From Streptomyces lavendulae subsp. lavendulae (GTDB lineage Bacteria; Actinomycetota; Actinomycetes; Streptomycetales; Streptomycetaceae), in contig NZ_CP024985.1 in the NCBI RefSeq assembly GCF_002803845.1, positions 8,133,501 to 8,197,500 on the forward strand: DNA of 64,000 nt. The letters run 5' to 3'. Of the stretch, positions 35,811 through 45,692 are shown in pieces. The stretch's first letter is position 1, and each line of letters begins with the position of its first letter. The notes below the pieces were generated by a model that saw only the letters and a program-made list of their open reading frames with translations, ran no database searches and was not told the origin of the DNA. Made by a program: the position numbers and the translations under genes.

Positions 35811-36809
35811 ATGGCCCGCCCCCTCGCCCGTGTCCTCACCCTGCTGGAGCTCCTGCAATCGGGTGGCATCCGTACCGTGCCCGAACTCGCCGATCGGCTG
35901 GACGTCGACGAACGCACCGTACGGCGCTACGCGCAGCAGCTCATCGACCTCGACGTACCCGTCGAGTCGGTGCGCGGCCGCTACGGCGGCTACCGGCTGG
36001 CCCCCGGATACCGCATGCCCCCGCTCATGCTGAGCGACGACGAAGCGCTCGCCGTGCTGCTCGGCCTGGTCGCCGGCAGCCGCTCGGGCCTGACGGCGGC
36101 CACGGACACGGCGTACGAGACGGCCACGGCCAAGATCCGGCGGGTGCTGCCCGAACGGCTGCGCCGCAGGCTCGACGCCGTGCTCGGCTCGCTCGCCTTC
36201 GCCGATCCGCCCGGCAGGGCGGCCGCAGCCCCGGAACCCGCGGTCCTCCTCCCGATGGCCGATGCGGTACACCACCACCGGCCGGTCTCGATCCGGTACA
36301 CCGCGGGCGACGGCCGGCGCAGCGAGCGCACCCTGCACCCGTACGGGGTCGTCGCGCACTCGGGCCGGTGGTACGTGACGGCAGCGGACCTTTCGTCGGG
36401 TGAGGACCGGACCTTCAGACTGGACCGCATCACCGGTGTGAGGACCCTGCCCGGATCGTTCGAGCCGCCCGCCGGACTCGATCCGGCCCGGCGCGTCCTG
36501 ACGGCGCTCGCCACGGCTCCGTACCGGCACGAGGTGACCCTGCGCATCCAGGGGACGGCCGAGCAGCTGCACACCGCACTGCCCTCCGGCGTCGCGGTCG
36601 TGACGGAACTCCCCGCCCCGGAAGGCGCGGGCCCGGGGGCCGGGGCCTGGTGCCGTGTCGAGCTGCGCGTGGAGAGCCTCGACTGGCTGCCCGCCGTGCT
36701 CGCCTCGATGGACCGGCCTTTCGTCATCGAACGCCCGCATGAACTGCGCGTTCTCGTCGAGGCCTTCGCCGAACGGCTCGCGGACTCCGCCCGGCGCGGC
36801 CCGTCATGA
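35811..36809 (+). CDS. WYL-domain transcriptional regulator (DeoR/YafY type)
   Basis: The 332-residue protein has an N-terminal HTH_11 (LLELLQSGGIRTVPELADRL, DVDERTVRRYAQQLIDLDVP), a middle linker and a WYL domain (PVSIRYTAGDGRRSERTLHP, YGVVAHSGRWYVTAADLSSG, RTFRLDRITGVR), then a WCX-like C-terminal part. WYL domains sense small ligands or nucleic acids. The divergent VOC gene is the likely target. Confidence 0.92.
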   Translation: MARPLARVLTLLELLQSGGIRTVPELADRLDVDERTVRRYAQQLIDLDVPVESVRGRYGGYRLAPGYRMPPLMLSDDEALAVLLGLVAGSRSGLTAATDTAYETATAKIRRVLPERLRRRLDAVLGSLAFADPPGRAAAAPEPAVLLPMADAVHHHRPVSIRYTAGDGRRSERTLHPYGVVAHSGRWYVTAADLSSGEDRTFRLDRITGVRTLPGSFEPPAGLDPARRVLTALATAPYRHEVTLRIQGTAEQLHTALPSGVAVVTELPAPEGAGPGAGAWCRVELRVESLDWLPAVLASMDRPFVIERPHELRVLVEAFAERLADSARRGPS

Positions 36810-36924
36810 CCGGGGCCGGCGGGGCGGAAGCCGCGGGCACCCGGCAGGGCCCGGGTGGCGGCAGCCGGACGGCCCCCGCCGAAAACGCGGTGCCGGGGAT
36901 CGCGGTGCCTTGCATACTGGGCCG

Positions 36925-37836
36925 ATGATCAAGCCCCCTGCCGCCGCGCTGGACTCGTTGTCCGGTCTCGCCTTCGGTGATGCCTTCGGCGACCGCTGGT
37001 TCGGGATCCTGCGCCGCGAGGGCCCGGCGGCCCTGGAGGCACGCATCCTGCCCCCGGAGCCGCTGTGGCGGTGGAGCGACGACACCGCCCAGGCGCTCGT
37101 ACTCGTGCGGGAACTCGCCGAGGGCGGCGGGAGCGTGGACCAGGACCGGCTCGCCCTGCGCCTCGCCGAGGCCTACGCCGACGACACGCACCGCGGCTAC
37201 GGAGCCTCGATGCACGACGTGCTCCGCCGGATCGGCGCGGGCGAGGCCTGGCAGGAGGTGGTCGCCGGCCAGTTCGACGGCCAGGGATCCTGGGGCAACG
37301 GCTCCGCCATGCGCGTGGCCCCGCTCGGAGCCTGGCTCGCCGAAGACCTCGATGCCGTTGCCGGGCAGGCCGCCCGGCAGAGCGAGGTCTCGCACCACCA
37401 CCCGGAAGCCGTCGCGGGCGCGGTGGCGGTCGCCGTGGCCGCGGCGCTGGCCACCCGCAGCCGGGGCGGGGCCGCCCCTGCGAGACCGGACTTCCTCCGG
37501 GCCGTCGCCGAACGGCTCCCGGCCGGCGACGTCCGCTCCGGGGTCCGCACAGCGGCCCGCATGCCGGAGCACACCTCGATCCGGCACGCGGCCGAGGTCC
37601 TGGGCTCCGGCTACCGGATGTCCGCACCCGACACCGTCCCCTACGCCCTCTGGTGCGCGGCGGGCCACCTCGACGACCTGCACGAGGGCCTGTGGTCCAC
37701 CGTCGCCGGACGCGGGGACATCGACACCACCTGCGCGATCGCGGGCGGGGTCATCGCCGCCCGCACGGGCGTCGCCTCCCTCCCGGCCGCCTGGCACGCG
37801 GCCCGCGAACCGCTGCCCCTCGCCGTGTACGGGTAG
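36925..37836 (+). CDS. ADP-ribosylglycohydrolase (ARH family)
   Basis: ATG 36925 gives 303 residues. The binuclear metal site motifs are seen: SGLAFGDAFGDRW, LWRWSDDTAQALVLVRELAE (the SDDT acid pair) and, near the end, GRGDIDTTCAIAGGVIAART (D-x-D-T-T). GSWGNGSAMRVAPLGAW is another family block. It removes ADP-ribose from modified proteins or small molecules. No ADP-ribosyltransferase lies beside it. Cytoplasmic. Confidence 0.92.
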   Translation: MIKPPAAALDSLSGLAFGDAFGDRWFGILRREGPAALEARILPPEPLWRWSDDTAQALVLVRELAEGGGSVDQDRLALRLAEAYADDTHRGYGASMHDVLRRIGAGEAWQEVVAGQFDGQGSWGNGSAMRVAPLGAWLAEDLDAVAGQAARQSEVSHHHPEAVAGAVAVAVAAALATRSRGGAAPARPDFLRAVAERLPAGDVRSGVRTAARMPEHTSIRHAAEVLGSGYRMSAPDTVPYALWCAAGHLDDLHEGLWSTVAGRGDIDTTCAIAGGVIAARTGVASLPAAWHAAREPLPLAVYG

Positions 37837-37906
37837 CGACCCGCCGGCATCCACGGCGGTGCAGCGGGCCCCGTACGGCATGCCCGCGAGCCCGGGCGGC
37901 GGCGGC

Positions 37907-39241
<1,335 letters not shown>

Positions 39242-39258
39242 CTCCTGCACCCTCCCAA

Positions 39259-39279
39259 AATGTGAGCCTGACTCATGTT
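39259..39279. promoter_or_regulatory. Operator copy 1 (AATGTGAG-N5-CTCATGTT)
   Basis: The site lies between the GH1 start and the TetR start. The inner TGAG-N5-CTCA is palindromic, and the outer bases are shared exactly with the copy at 43283-43303. It is the likely binding site of the TetR protein. Confidence 0.75.
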
Positions 39280-39305
39280 AGTTCTCCCGGTGGGATGATG
39301 GAACC

Positions 39306-39956
39306 GTGAACCAAGACCGCACCCCGGGGACCCTGCGCCGCCAGCCCGTGCAGAAGCGCAGCGCCGAACGTTTCCAACGGCTGCTGGACGCCTGCGCCGA
39401 ACTGCTGGACGAGGTCGGCTACGCCGCTCTGACCACCAAGGAAGTGGCGCGCAGGGCCGAGGTGTCCATCGGCACCCTCTACCAGTTCTTCTCCGACCAG
39501 GAGGGGCTGATCGGCGCGCTCGCCACCCGGAACCTGGAGGCCTTCCTGGAGCGGGTCGCGGTCCGGCTGGAGCGCGAGAACCCGCAGGACATCCCGGGCG
39601 TCGTCGAGGTGGCCGTGGAGGAGTACGTGGCCATGCGCCGGACGGTCCCCGGTTTCGGCGTGGTCGACTTCGGGGCCGTGGGCCGGGACCACACCCTCGA
39701 TCCGGCCCTGGACAACAACACGGCCGTCGCCGGACGGCTGCGCTCGCTGACCGCGTCCCTGTCCGGCGTGCGGGACGACGCCGAACTGGAGATCGCCGTC
39801 CGGGTGGCCCTGGAATGCGCGGACGGCGTGCTGAGACTCGCGTTCCGCACCGATCCGCAGGGCGACCCCCAGCTGATCGCCGAGTGCAAACGCGTCCTCA
39901 ACAGCTACCTCAACGATCGGATCCGCTCGCTCGGGGCGGGCCGGGAAGCGCACTAG
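39306..39956 (+). CDS. TetR-family regulator of the galactoside locus
   Basis: GTG 39306 gives 216 residues. The N-terminal HTH is standard: ERFQRLLDACAELLDEVGYA, ALTTKEVARRAEVSIGTLYQ, FFSDQEGLIGALATRNLEAF. The helical C-terminal part would bind a ligand, probably a sugar or glycoside judged from its neighbours. It sits between the GH1 gene and the GH36-MFS operon, both of which carry the same operator. Its stop overlaps the MFS stop by four bases on the other strand. Confidence 0.9.
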   Translation: MNQDRTPGTLRRQPVQKRSAERFQRLLDACAELLDEVGYAALTTKEVARRAEVSIGTLYQFFSDQEGLIGALATRNLEAFLERVAVRLERENPQDIPGVVEVAVEEYVAMRRTVPGFGVVDFGAVGRDHTLDPALDNNTAVAGRLRSLTASLSGVRDDAELEIAVRVALECADGVLRLAFRTDPQGDPQLIAECKRVLNSYLNDRIRSLGAGREAH

Positions 39957-41215
39957 CGGACGCCCCTGACCTTCCAGACCAGTACCGCGCCCAGCGCGGA
40001 CATGGCCGCGGAACAGAGGAACAACGAGGGGTAGCCCCCCAGGTCCCCGAGCACGACGGAGGCGATCGGGGGGACCAGGACGTAGGGCAGGGAGGCCATC
40101 AGGTTGGCCAGGGCCATGTCCTTGCCGCGGTCCGCCGAGGCCGGCAGCACCTCGGTGACCAGGGCCGTGTCGACGGCCAGGTACACGCCGTAGCCCAGGC
40201 CCAGGATGACGGCCGCGACCAGCGTCATGGTCCAGGTGGGCGACAGGGCGAGCGGGACCGCGGCGACGGCCATGGTGAGGCCGCCGACGAAGACGAGCAT
40301 GCGGCGCCTGCCCAGCCGGTCGGAGAGCCAGCCGCTGAGGACGACCGTCGAGACGGTGGCCAGGCAGTTGACGCCGACCACGACGAGCAGGCCGTCCTCG
40401 GTGGACCGGCCGGGGAACAGCTGCTCGTAGTGCAGGACGTCGTCCAGGAAGTACGGCATGTAGAGCGTGCCCAGGCCGTAGCCCAGCCCCATGACGAACC
40501 GGGAGCCCATCGCCCAGACGAAGTCGGGGTGTTCGCGCGGGCTGATCCGGTAGCCGGCCAGGAACGCGCGCAGCGAGAACGGCTCGCGGTGCCCGGGGGG
40601 AAGCGGCGGGTCCTTCATGACGGCCGCGAACACCACGATCAGCAGCGGGAACGCGGCCATCAGCGCGTACTGCGCGGAGAAGCCCGAGACGAGTCCGAGC
40701 AGCAGCCCGCCCGCGATCATGCCGCCGGCCTGCGGGACCGTGGCCCAGCCCAGCACCACCCCGCGTTGTGCGACGGGGACCCGGTCGGGTACCACCGGGG
40801 CGATCCCGGCCCCGATGATCATGAAGGAGGCGGAGAGCACGAGAGAGCCGAGCGCGATCCCGGCGACGGTCGTCTGGATCCCGGTGAAGACCAGTGCCGC
40901 CGCGCAGGCCAGCGCGCCCGCGGCCATCCACGGGCGGCGGCGGCCGAGACGGCCGGTGGTGCGGTCACAGAGCGCGCCGGCCAGCGGGGCGATGACGATG
41001 CCCGAGATCGCGCCCATCATGCTGACCCAGGCGTAACCGCCGACCTTCCCCGCCGGATCGATCTCGGCGATCTGCGCGGGCATCAGGAACGTGGTCGGCA
41101 CCTGCATCGGTATGAACAGCCCGGTGTTGGCCAGCACGTACAGGAGGATCCAGCCGGGGCCGACCTTGCGGGTCGGCTCGGCGAGGGCCTCGGGCCGTGC
41201 GGGGGCGAGGCTCAT
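39953..41215 (-). CDS. MFS (GPH-like) sugar transporter
   Basis: ATG 41215 overlaps the GH36 stop (ATGA), so the two are translationally coupled. The 420-residue product has twelve spans (GWILLYVLANTGLFIPMQVP, WVSMMGAISGIVIAPLAGAL) and the MFS loop signature CDRTTGRLGRRRPWM with a second copy SDRLGRRRMLVF. This pattern is common in sugar transporters next to glycosidases. It probably brings in an alpha- or beta-galactoside for the two glycosidases. Confidence 0.92.
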   Translation of the reverse strand: MSLAPARPEALAEPTRKVGPGWILLYVLANTGLFIPMQVPTTFLMPAQIAEIDPAGKVGGYAWVSMMGAISGIVIAPLAGALCDRTTGRLGRRRPWMAAGALACAAALVFTGIQTTVAGIALGSLVLSASFMIIGAGIAPVVPDRVPVAQRGVVLGWATVPQAGGMIAGGLLLGLVSGFSAQYALMAAFPLLIVVFAAVMKDPPLPPGHREPFSLRAFLAGYRISPREHPDFVWAMGSRFVMGLGYGLGTLYMPYFLDDVLHYEQLFPGRSTEDGLLVVVGVNCLATVSTVVLSGWLSDRLGRRRMLVFVGGLTMAVAAVPLALSPTWTMTLVAAVILGLGYGVYLAVDTALVTEVLPASADRGKDMALANLMASLPYVLVPPIASVVLGDLGGYPSLFLCSAAMSALGAVLVWKVRGVR

Positions 41216-43272
41216 CGGGGCACTCTCCTGAGGTGGACGAGCTCGCTCGTGCAGTCGAAGGACAGCAGCGGCGGGAGGCCGTGGCCGAGCAGGACGGCGC
41301 CCTCGTGGACGGCCCCGGTGTCCTCGTCCCGGTAACGGGCACGGTGGTCGAGTCCCTTGAGCCGGGTGCGGGCGACGGTGCGGTCCAGCCCGGACGGCCG
41401 GAACCGGAAGACGACGACCTCGTCCCCGGTGAGGTACTGCACGGCGTCGTCTCCCAGGCGGTACAGGGCGCCGCCGTGCACCACGGGCCGGATCCGCTTG
41501 TACTGCTCGACCAGCGCCCGGGCCCAGGCCAGCTCGTCCTCGCTCCATGTGCGCAGGTCGCCGCCGATGCCCATGGCCCCGGCCATGGAGACGTGGAAGC
41601 GGTACCGGACCGGGGCCGGGCGGGCGGTGAAAGCGTTGGGGCTGTCGGTGACCCAGGCGCCCATGGTCCGGGCCGGCAGCAGCTGGCAGTGGCCGTGCTG
41701 GATCGCGACCCGTTCGGCGGCGTCGGTGTTGTCGGAGGTCCAGACCTGGTCGGCGCGGGCCAGCACGCCCAGGTCGGCCCGCCCGCCGCCGCCCGCGCAC
41801 GACTCCAGGTACAGGCCGGGACGGGCGGCGCGCAGCCGGTCCATCACCTCGTAGACGCCGCGCGTGTGCTCGATCCAGACCCGGTCCGGATCGGCGGCCC
41901 CCGGCTGCCCCGCCTCGCTGAACGACCGGTTCATGTCCCATTTGAGGAAGACGACGTCCAGCTCGGTGACGGTCCTGACCAGCCACTCGACCGCCCATTC
42001 GCGGACGTCGCGGCGGGCGAAGTTCAGCACGTGCTGGTTGCGGCCCTGCGTGCGCCTGCGGCCCTCCTGGCACAGGATCCAGTCGGGATGCGCGCGGAAC
42101 AGGTCGCTGTCGGGGTTGACCGCCTCGGGCTCGACCCACAGGCCGAAGCCCATGCCCAGCGCGCGCACGCGGTCGGCGAGCGGGCCCAGGCCGTCCGGGA
42201 AGCGGTCGGGGTTGGGCCACCAGTCGCCGAGCCCGGCTGCGTCGCCGGTGCGGGCGCCGAACCAGGCGTCGTCCACCACGAAGACTTCGACGCCGAGCCC
42301 CGCGGCCAGTCCGGCCAGTTCGGTCTGCTGCTCCTCGCCGATGTCGAACTCGGTCGCCTCCCACGAGTTGAAGACCAGCGGGCGTTCGGCCGGCCGGTCG
42401 GGCAGTACCTGGTCCTCGACGTAGGCGTGCCAGCGGCGGCTGGTGCCGCCGAAGCCGTCGGGGGCGTACAGCCCGGTGAAGGCGGGGGTCTCCAGTCGCT
42501 CGCCGGGGAGCAGCTTCCAGACGAGGCCCTCGTGGCCGAAGCCCCCGGTCCAGGAGGCGCGGCCGTAGGGGTCGCGGCGCAGGGTGATCCGGCGGCTGCC
42601 GCTCCAGGCCAGGGCCGTGCTCCAGACCTCGCCGTGCTCCTCGGCGGCGTCGTGCGCGTCGAGCATCAGCCAGGGTCCGGCGTGCTGCCCCGTGATGCCG
42701 CGCCGGCTGGTGAACACCGTCTCCCCGACGGGCACCCGGTCGCGCCGCAGCTGGAACTCCCTGCCCCACTCTCCCACCACGTGGCTGACCCGGTAGTCGT
42801 CGCGGGCGGGCAGGGTCCAGGCCGCGGAGTCGAAGCGCAGGACGTCCACCGGCTCGTCCGCGGTGAGGACCGCCCAGCGCTCGATCTGGTCGTGGCCGTC
42901 CCGGATCCGGTAGTGCAGGTCGAGGCCGAGGGAGCGGACGCGGTCGGTGAAGGAGAGGGTGAGCAGGCCTCCCTCGGCCCGGTGCGAGACGAACCGCCAC
43001 TCGAAGCCGCGGACGCCGTCGTCGAACCGGACGGTCAGCGACGGCGCCCCGAACCGCAGCCCGCCCTCGACGGCGTACTCCTCGCCGCCGGGGTCGTCAC
43101 CGCCGGGGTCCTCGGCGGGCAGGTCGGCCGCGATCACGACGGCCTGCTCCAGGGTCAGCGGCCGGCCCCAGTGCACGTGCCGGGGGACGTCGTCCGCGTC
43201 CAGTCGCAGGGCGTAGGAGGTGCCGGGCGTGCTCAGCAGCCACAGACGGGCTTCGGAATCGTAGGTGATCAC
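41212..43272 (-). CDS. GH36 family alpha-galactosidase
   Basis: GTG 43272, seven bases after TGAGG, gives 686 residues; a TTG at 43284 would lie in the operator. The GH36 order is visible: an N-terminal beta-sandwich, then the barrel with VFNSWEATEFDIGEEQQTEL and FVVDDAWFG. The nucleophile Asp is in FLKWDMNRSF and the acid/base Asp in WTSDNTDAAERVAIQHG. No signal peptide is present. It hydrolyses alpha-galactosides such as melibiose or raffinose inside the cell. It is the first gene of the operon with the MFS transporter. Confidence 0.95.
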   Translation of the reverse strand: MITYDSEARLWLLSTPGTSYALRLDADDVPRHVHWGRPLTLEQAVVIAADLPAEDPGGDDPGGEEYAVEGGLRFGAPSLTVRFDDGVRGFEWRFVSHRAEGGLLTLSFTDRVRSLGLDLHYRIRDGHDQIERWAVLTADEPVDVLRFDSAAWTLPARDDYRVSHVVGEWGREFQLRRDRVPVGETVFTSRRGITGQHAGPWLMLDAHDAAEEHGEVWSTALAWSGSRRITLRRDPYGRASWTGGFGHEGLVWKLLPGERLETPAFTGLYAPDGFGGTSRRWHAYVEDQVLPDRPAERPLVFNSWEATEFDIGEEQQTELAGLAAGLGVEVFVVDDAWFGARTGDAAGLGDWWPNPDRFPDGLGPLADRVRALGMGFGLWVEPEAVNPDSDLFRAHPDWILCQEGRRRTQGRNQHVLNFARRDVREWAVEWLVRTVTELDVVFLKWDMNRSFSEAGQPGAADPDRVWIEHTRGVYEVMDRLRAARPGLYLESCAGGGGRADLGVLARADQVWTSDNTDAAERVAIQHGHCQLLPARTMGAWVTDSPNAFTARPAPVRYRFHVSMAGAMGIGGDLRTWSEDELAWARALVEQYKRIRPVVHGGALYRLGDDAVQYLTGDEVVVFRFRPSGLDRTVARTRLKGLDHRARYRDEDTGAVHEGAVLLGHGLPPLLSFDCTSELVHLRRVPR

Positions 43273-43282
43273 ACGCGGCCTC

Positions 43283-43303
43283 AATGTGAGTAGGGCTCAT
43301 GTT
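43283..43303. promoter_or_regulatory. Operator copy 2 (AATGTGAG-N5-CTCATGTT)
   Basis: Both 8-base halves and the 5-base spacing are identical to copy 1. It overlaps the promoter/start region of the alpha-galactosidase operon. Confidence 0.75.
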
Positions 43304-43591
43304 TTGCGCGTATGCTACGGGAGCGCACCTGCGACGCCAACCACCCTGACGGGGGCCGGTGTTGGGAAGGGAAAAGGATCGCCCCCGAACCGCACCTGAC
43401 GGGGACCGCGCCCCGGCACCGGAGTACGAAAGAAGGGGCGAACCGTCACGCGTAGGGCGGAGTTCCCGGCTGCGCCGCTCGGGTGCGTACCCGCACCACT
43501 AACCTGGAGCCCGTACAAAACCGCCGATGCCGGGCAGACCGAACGCAGCTCAGCGTCCGCTCCGGCATCCCAGCCCAGCAAGGGACTCCGG

Positions 43592-45664
43592 TTGACGGGA
43601 CGCAGGACCACCGCCCGACGCGCGAGCCCCGCCTGGCCGCGGCTGCGCTACTGGTTCGACACCATCGTGGCCCGCGGCACCGCCGTGCTGATCGGCTGGC
43701 TCACCCTCATGTGCCTGGCCATCGTGGTCCCGGCGAGCGCGGCCCTGGTGTGGGCCAGACAGGACGGGCCCACCACCTGGTCGGAGCAGGTCGTGGCCGT
43801 GTGGGTGAGCGTGGGCCAGACGCTGAAGATCGGCGGCGCCGTCGGCCGCCCCCTGTACGTGCTCATGTCGGTCCTGCTGGCCCTCGTCGCCCTGCTGTTC
43901 GTCTCCACCCTCGTCAGCCTCATCACCAACGGACTCAACGACAAGGTCCTGGCCCTGCGCCGCGGCCGGTCCACCGTCCTGGAGGCGCGGCACACGGTGC
44001 TGCTCGGCTGGTCCGACCAGGTGTTCCCGATCATCTCCGAACTGGTCGAGGCCAACTCCAACCGGCGCAGGGCCGTCATCGCCGTCCTGGGCCCCAAGGA
44101 CAAGGCGGAGATGGAGGACGAGATCGCCACCGCCGTCGGCCGGCTCGGCCACACCCGGCTGATCTGCCGCAGCGGCGTCACCACCGACCCCGCTGTCGTC
44201 TCCCTCGTCAGCCCCGAATCGGCCCGCGCCGTGCTGGTCCTCACCCACGAGGGCGAGGACGGTGACGCCCACGTGGTCAAGACACTGCTCGCCGTGGACG
44301 CCGCCGTCCGCGGCCGGGGCAGCCCCGCCGTGGTCGCGGCGGTCCGCGACGGCCGCCACAAACGCGCGGCGGACCTCGCCGCGGGTCCCCGCGGCAAGGT
44401 GCTGGACATCGAGGACGTGACCGCCCGGCTCGTCGCCCAGACCTGCTGCGAGCCCGGACTCTCCCTCGTCTACCAGGAACTGCTGGACTTCGACGGCGAC
44501 GAGATCTACACCGTGGCGGACCCCACCCTGACGGGACGCACCTTCGGCGAACTGCTCCTCGCGTACGACACGTCCAGCGTCATCGGTCTCCTGCGCCGCG
44601 CCGGGAGCCGGGCGGACGAGGACGCCGACGGACTCGGCGGATCCGGCCGGAGCCGCCTCGAACTCAACCCCGCCACCGACAGCGTGCTGGGCGAAGGCGA
44701 CCGGATCGTCCTGATCACCGAGGACGACGACACCGCCACCCCGGCCGCCGAGCCGCTCGCCGTGGACGGACGGGCGATCGTCGCACCGCCCCGGACACTC
44801 CGGCCCCCGGAGCGCTTCCTGCTGCTCGGCTGGAACCACCGCGCCCCGCTGATCATCGACCAGCTCGACGCGTCCGTGCCGCCCGGATCCGTACTCGTGG
44901 TCATGGCCGAGGGCGAGGAGTGCCTCCGTGAGGCCGACCGCTGCGCCCGGGCGCCGGACCGGCGGATGCGCGTCGACGTCCACCGCGGCGACATCACCGA
45001 TCCGCGGGTCCTGGACGACCTGGACGTACTGTCCTTCGACCGGGCCGTCGTCCTCGGGTACGACGTCCGGGACACCGCCCCCGGCGCGCTCACGGGCGAC
45101 GACAGGACCCTGGTGACCCTCCTCCACCTGCGCGCGCTGGAGGAGGCGGCCGGTCGCGATCTGGCCGTCGTGACCGAGATGACGGACGACCGGAGCCGGT
45201 TGCTGGCTCCCGCCCGGGAGGGTGCGGACTTCATCGTCGGTGGCCGGCTCATCAGTCTGCTGATGACGCAGATCGCGGAGAACCGGCACCTCGCCGCCGT
45301 CTTCGACGGCCTGTTCTCGGCCGACGGCGACACCATCCACCTGAGACCCGCGACGGAGTACGTCCGGCCGGGGTACCCGGTCGGATTCGCCACGGTCGTG
45401 GAGTCCGGCCGCCGCCAGGGGCACTGCGTCATCGGCTACCGGCTCCACGAAGCCGTTGCGCAGGGCCCCTCGTACGGGGTGCGGCTGAACCCCGACAAGC
45501 GGGAGCGGCTGGCCTTCGGCCCCGAGGACTCGGTGATCGTCCTCGCCCCGGGCGCCGGGGCCACCACGCACCGCGAACGGTGCCGCACCGTCCCCGGAGC
45601 GCGCGCCGGCGGACTGCCGGGCCGGCCCCCCGGGAGGGACGACGGCCCGGGCGGCGGCTGGTGA
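43592..45664 (+). CDS. CASTOR/POLLUX-like ion channel with two TrkA-type domains
   Basis: TTG 43592 follows AAGGGA and gives 690 residues. Two membrane spans (AVLIGWLTLMCLAIVVPASA, PLYVLMSVLLALVALLFVST) flank a pore-like segment with GQTLKIGG. A large cytoplasmic part follows with two nucleotide-binding-like folds, TVLLGWSDQVFPIISELVEA and FLLLGWNHRAPLIIDQLDAS, as in plant CASTOR/POLLUX channels and their bacterial homologues. The selectivity filter lacks a canonical TVGYG, so the ion is uncertain. A 288-bp leader precedes it, in which I see no known riboswitch. Confidence 0.88.
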   Translation: MTGRRTTARRASPAWPRLRYWFDTIVARGTAVLIGWLTLMCLAIVVPASAALVWARQDGPTTWSEQVVAVWVSVGQTLKIGGAVGRPLYVLMSVLLALVALLFVSTLVSLITNGLNDKVLALRRGRSTVLEARHTVLLGWSDQVFPIISELVEANSNRRRAVIAVLGPKDKAEMEDEIATAVGRLGHTRLICRSGVTTDPAVVSLVSPESARAVLVLTHEGEDGDAHVVKTLLAVDAAVRGRGSPAVVAAVRDGRHKRAADLAAGPRGKVLDIEDVTARLVAQTCCEPGLSLVYQELLDFDGDEIYTVADPTLTGRTFGELLLAYDTSSVIGLLRRAGSRADEDADGLGGSGRSRLELNPATDSVLGEGDRIVLITEDDDTATPAAEPLAVDGRAIVAPPRTLRPPERFLLLGWNHRAPLIIDQLDASVPPGSVLVVMAEGEECLREADRCARAPDRRMRVDVHRGDITDPRVLDDLDVLSFDRAVVLGYDVRDTAPGALTGDDRTLVTLLHLRALEEAAGRDLAVVTEMTDDRSRLLAPAREGADFIVGGRLISLLMTQIAENRHLAAVFDGLFSADGDTIHLRPATEYVRPGYPVGFATVVESGRRQGHCVIGYRLHEAVAQGPSYGVRLNPDKRERLAFGPEDSVIVLAPGAGATTHRERCRTVPGARAGGLPGRPPGRDDGPGGGW

Positions 45665-45692
45665 CACGGCCGGGCGGTACGGGGCGGGTGGG

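Noticed and set aside
39953..43000. A single 1015-codon frame spanning transporter and glycosidase region
   Set aside because: Only the part after ATG 41215 codes for the MFS protein; the front is out-of-frame GH36 DNA.
41197..43293. Long open frame antisense to the alpha-galactosidase
   Set aside because: Same codon-mirror effect; the GH36 motifs are on the minus strand.
43304..43591. c-di-AMP riboswitch before the channel gene
   Set aside because: I could not find the conserved core of that riboswitch; only an unannotated leader remains.
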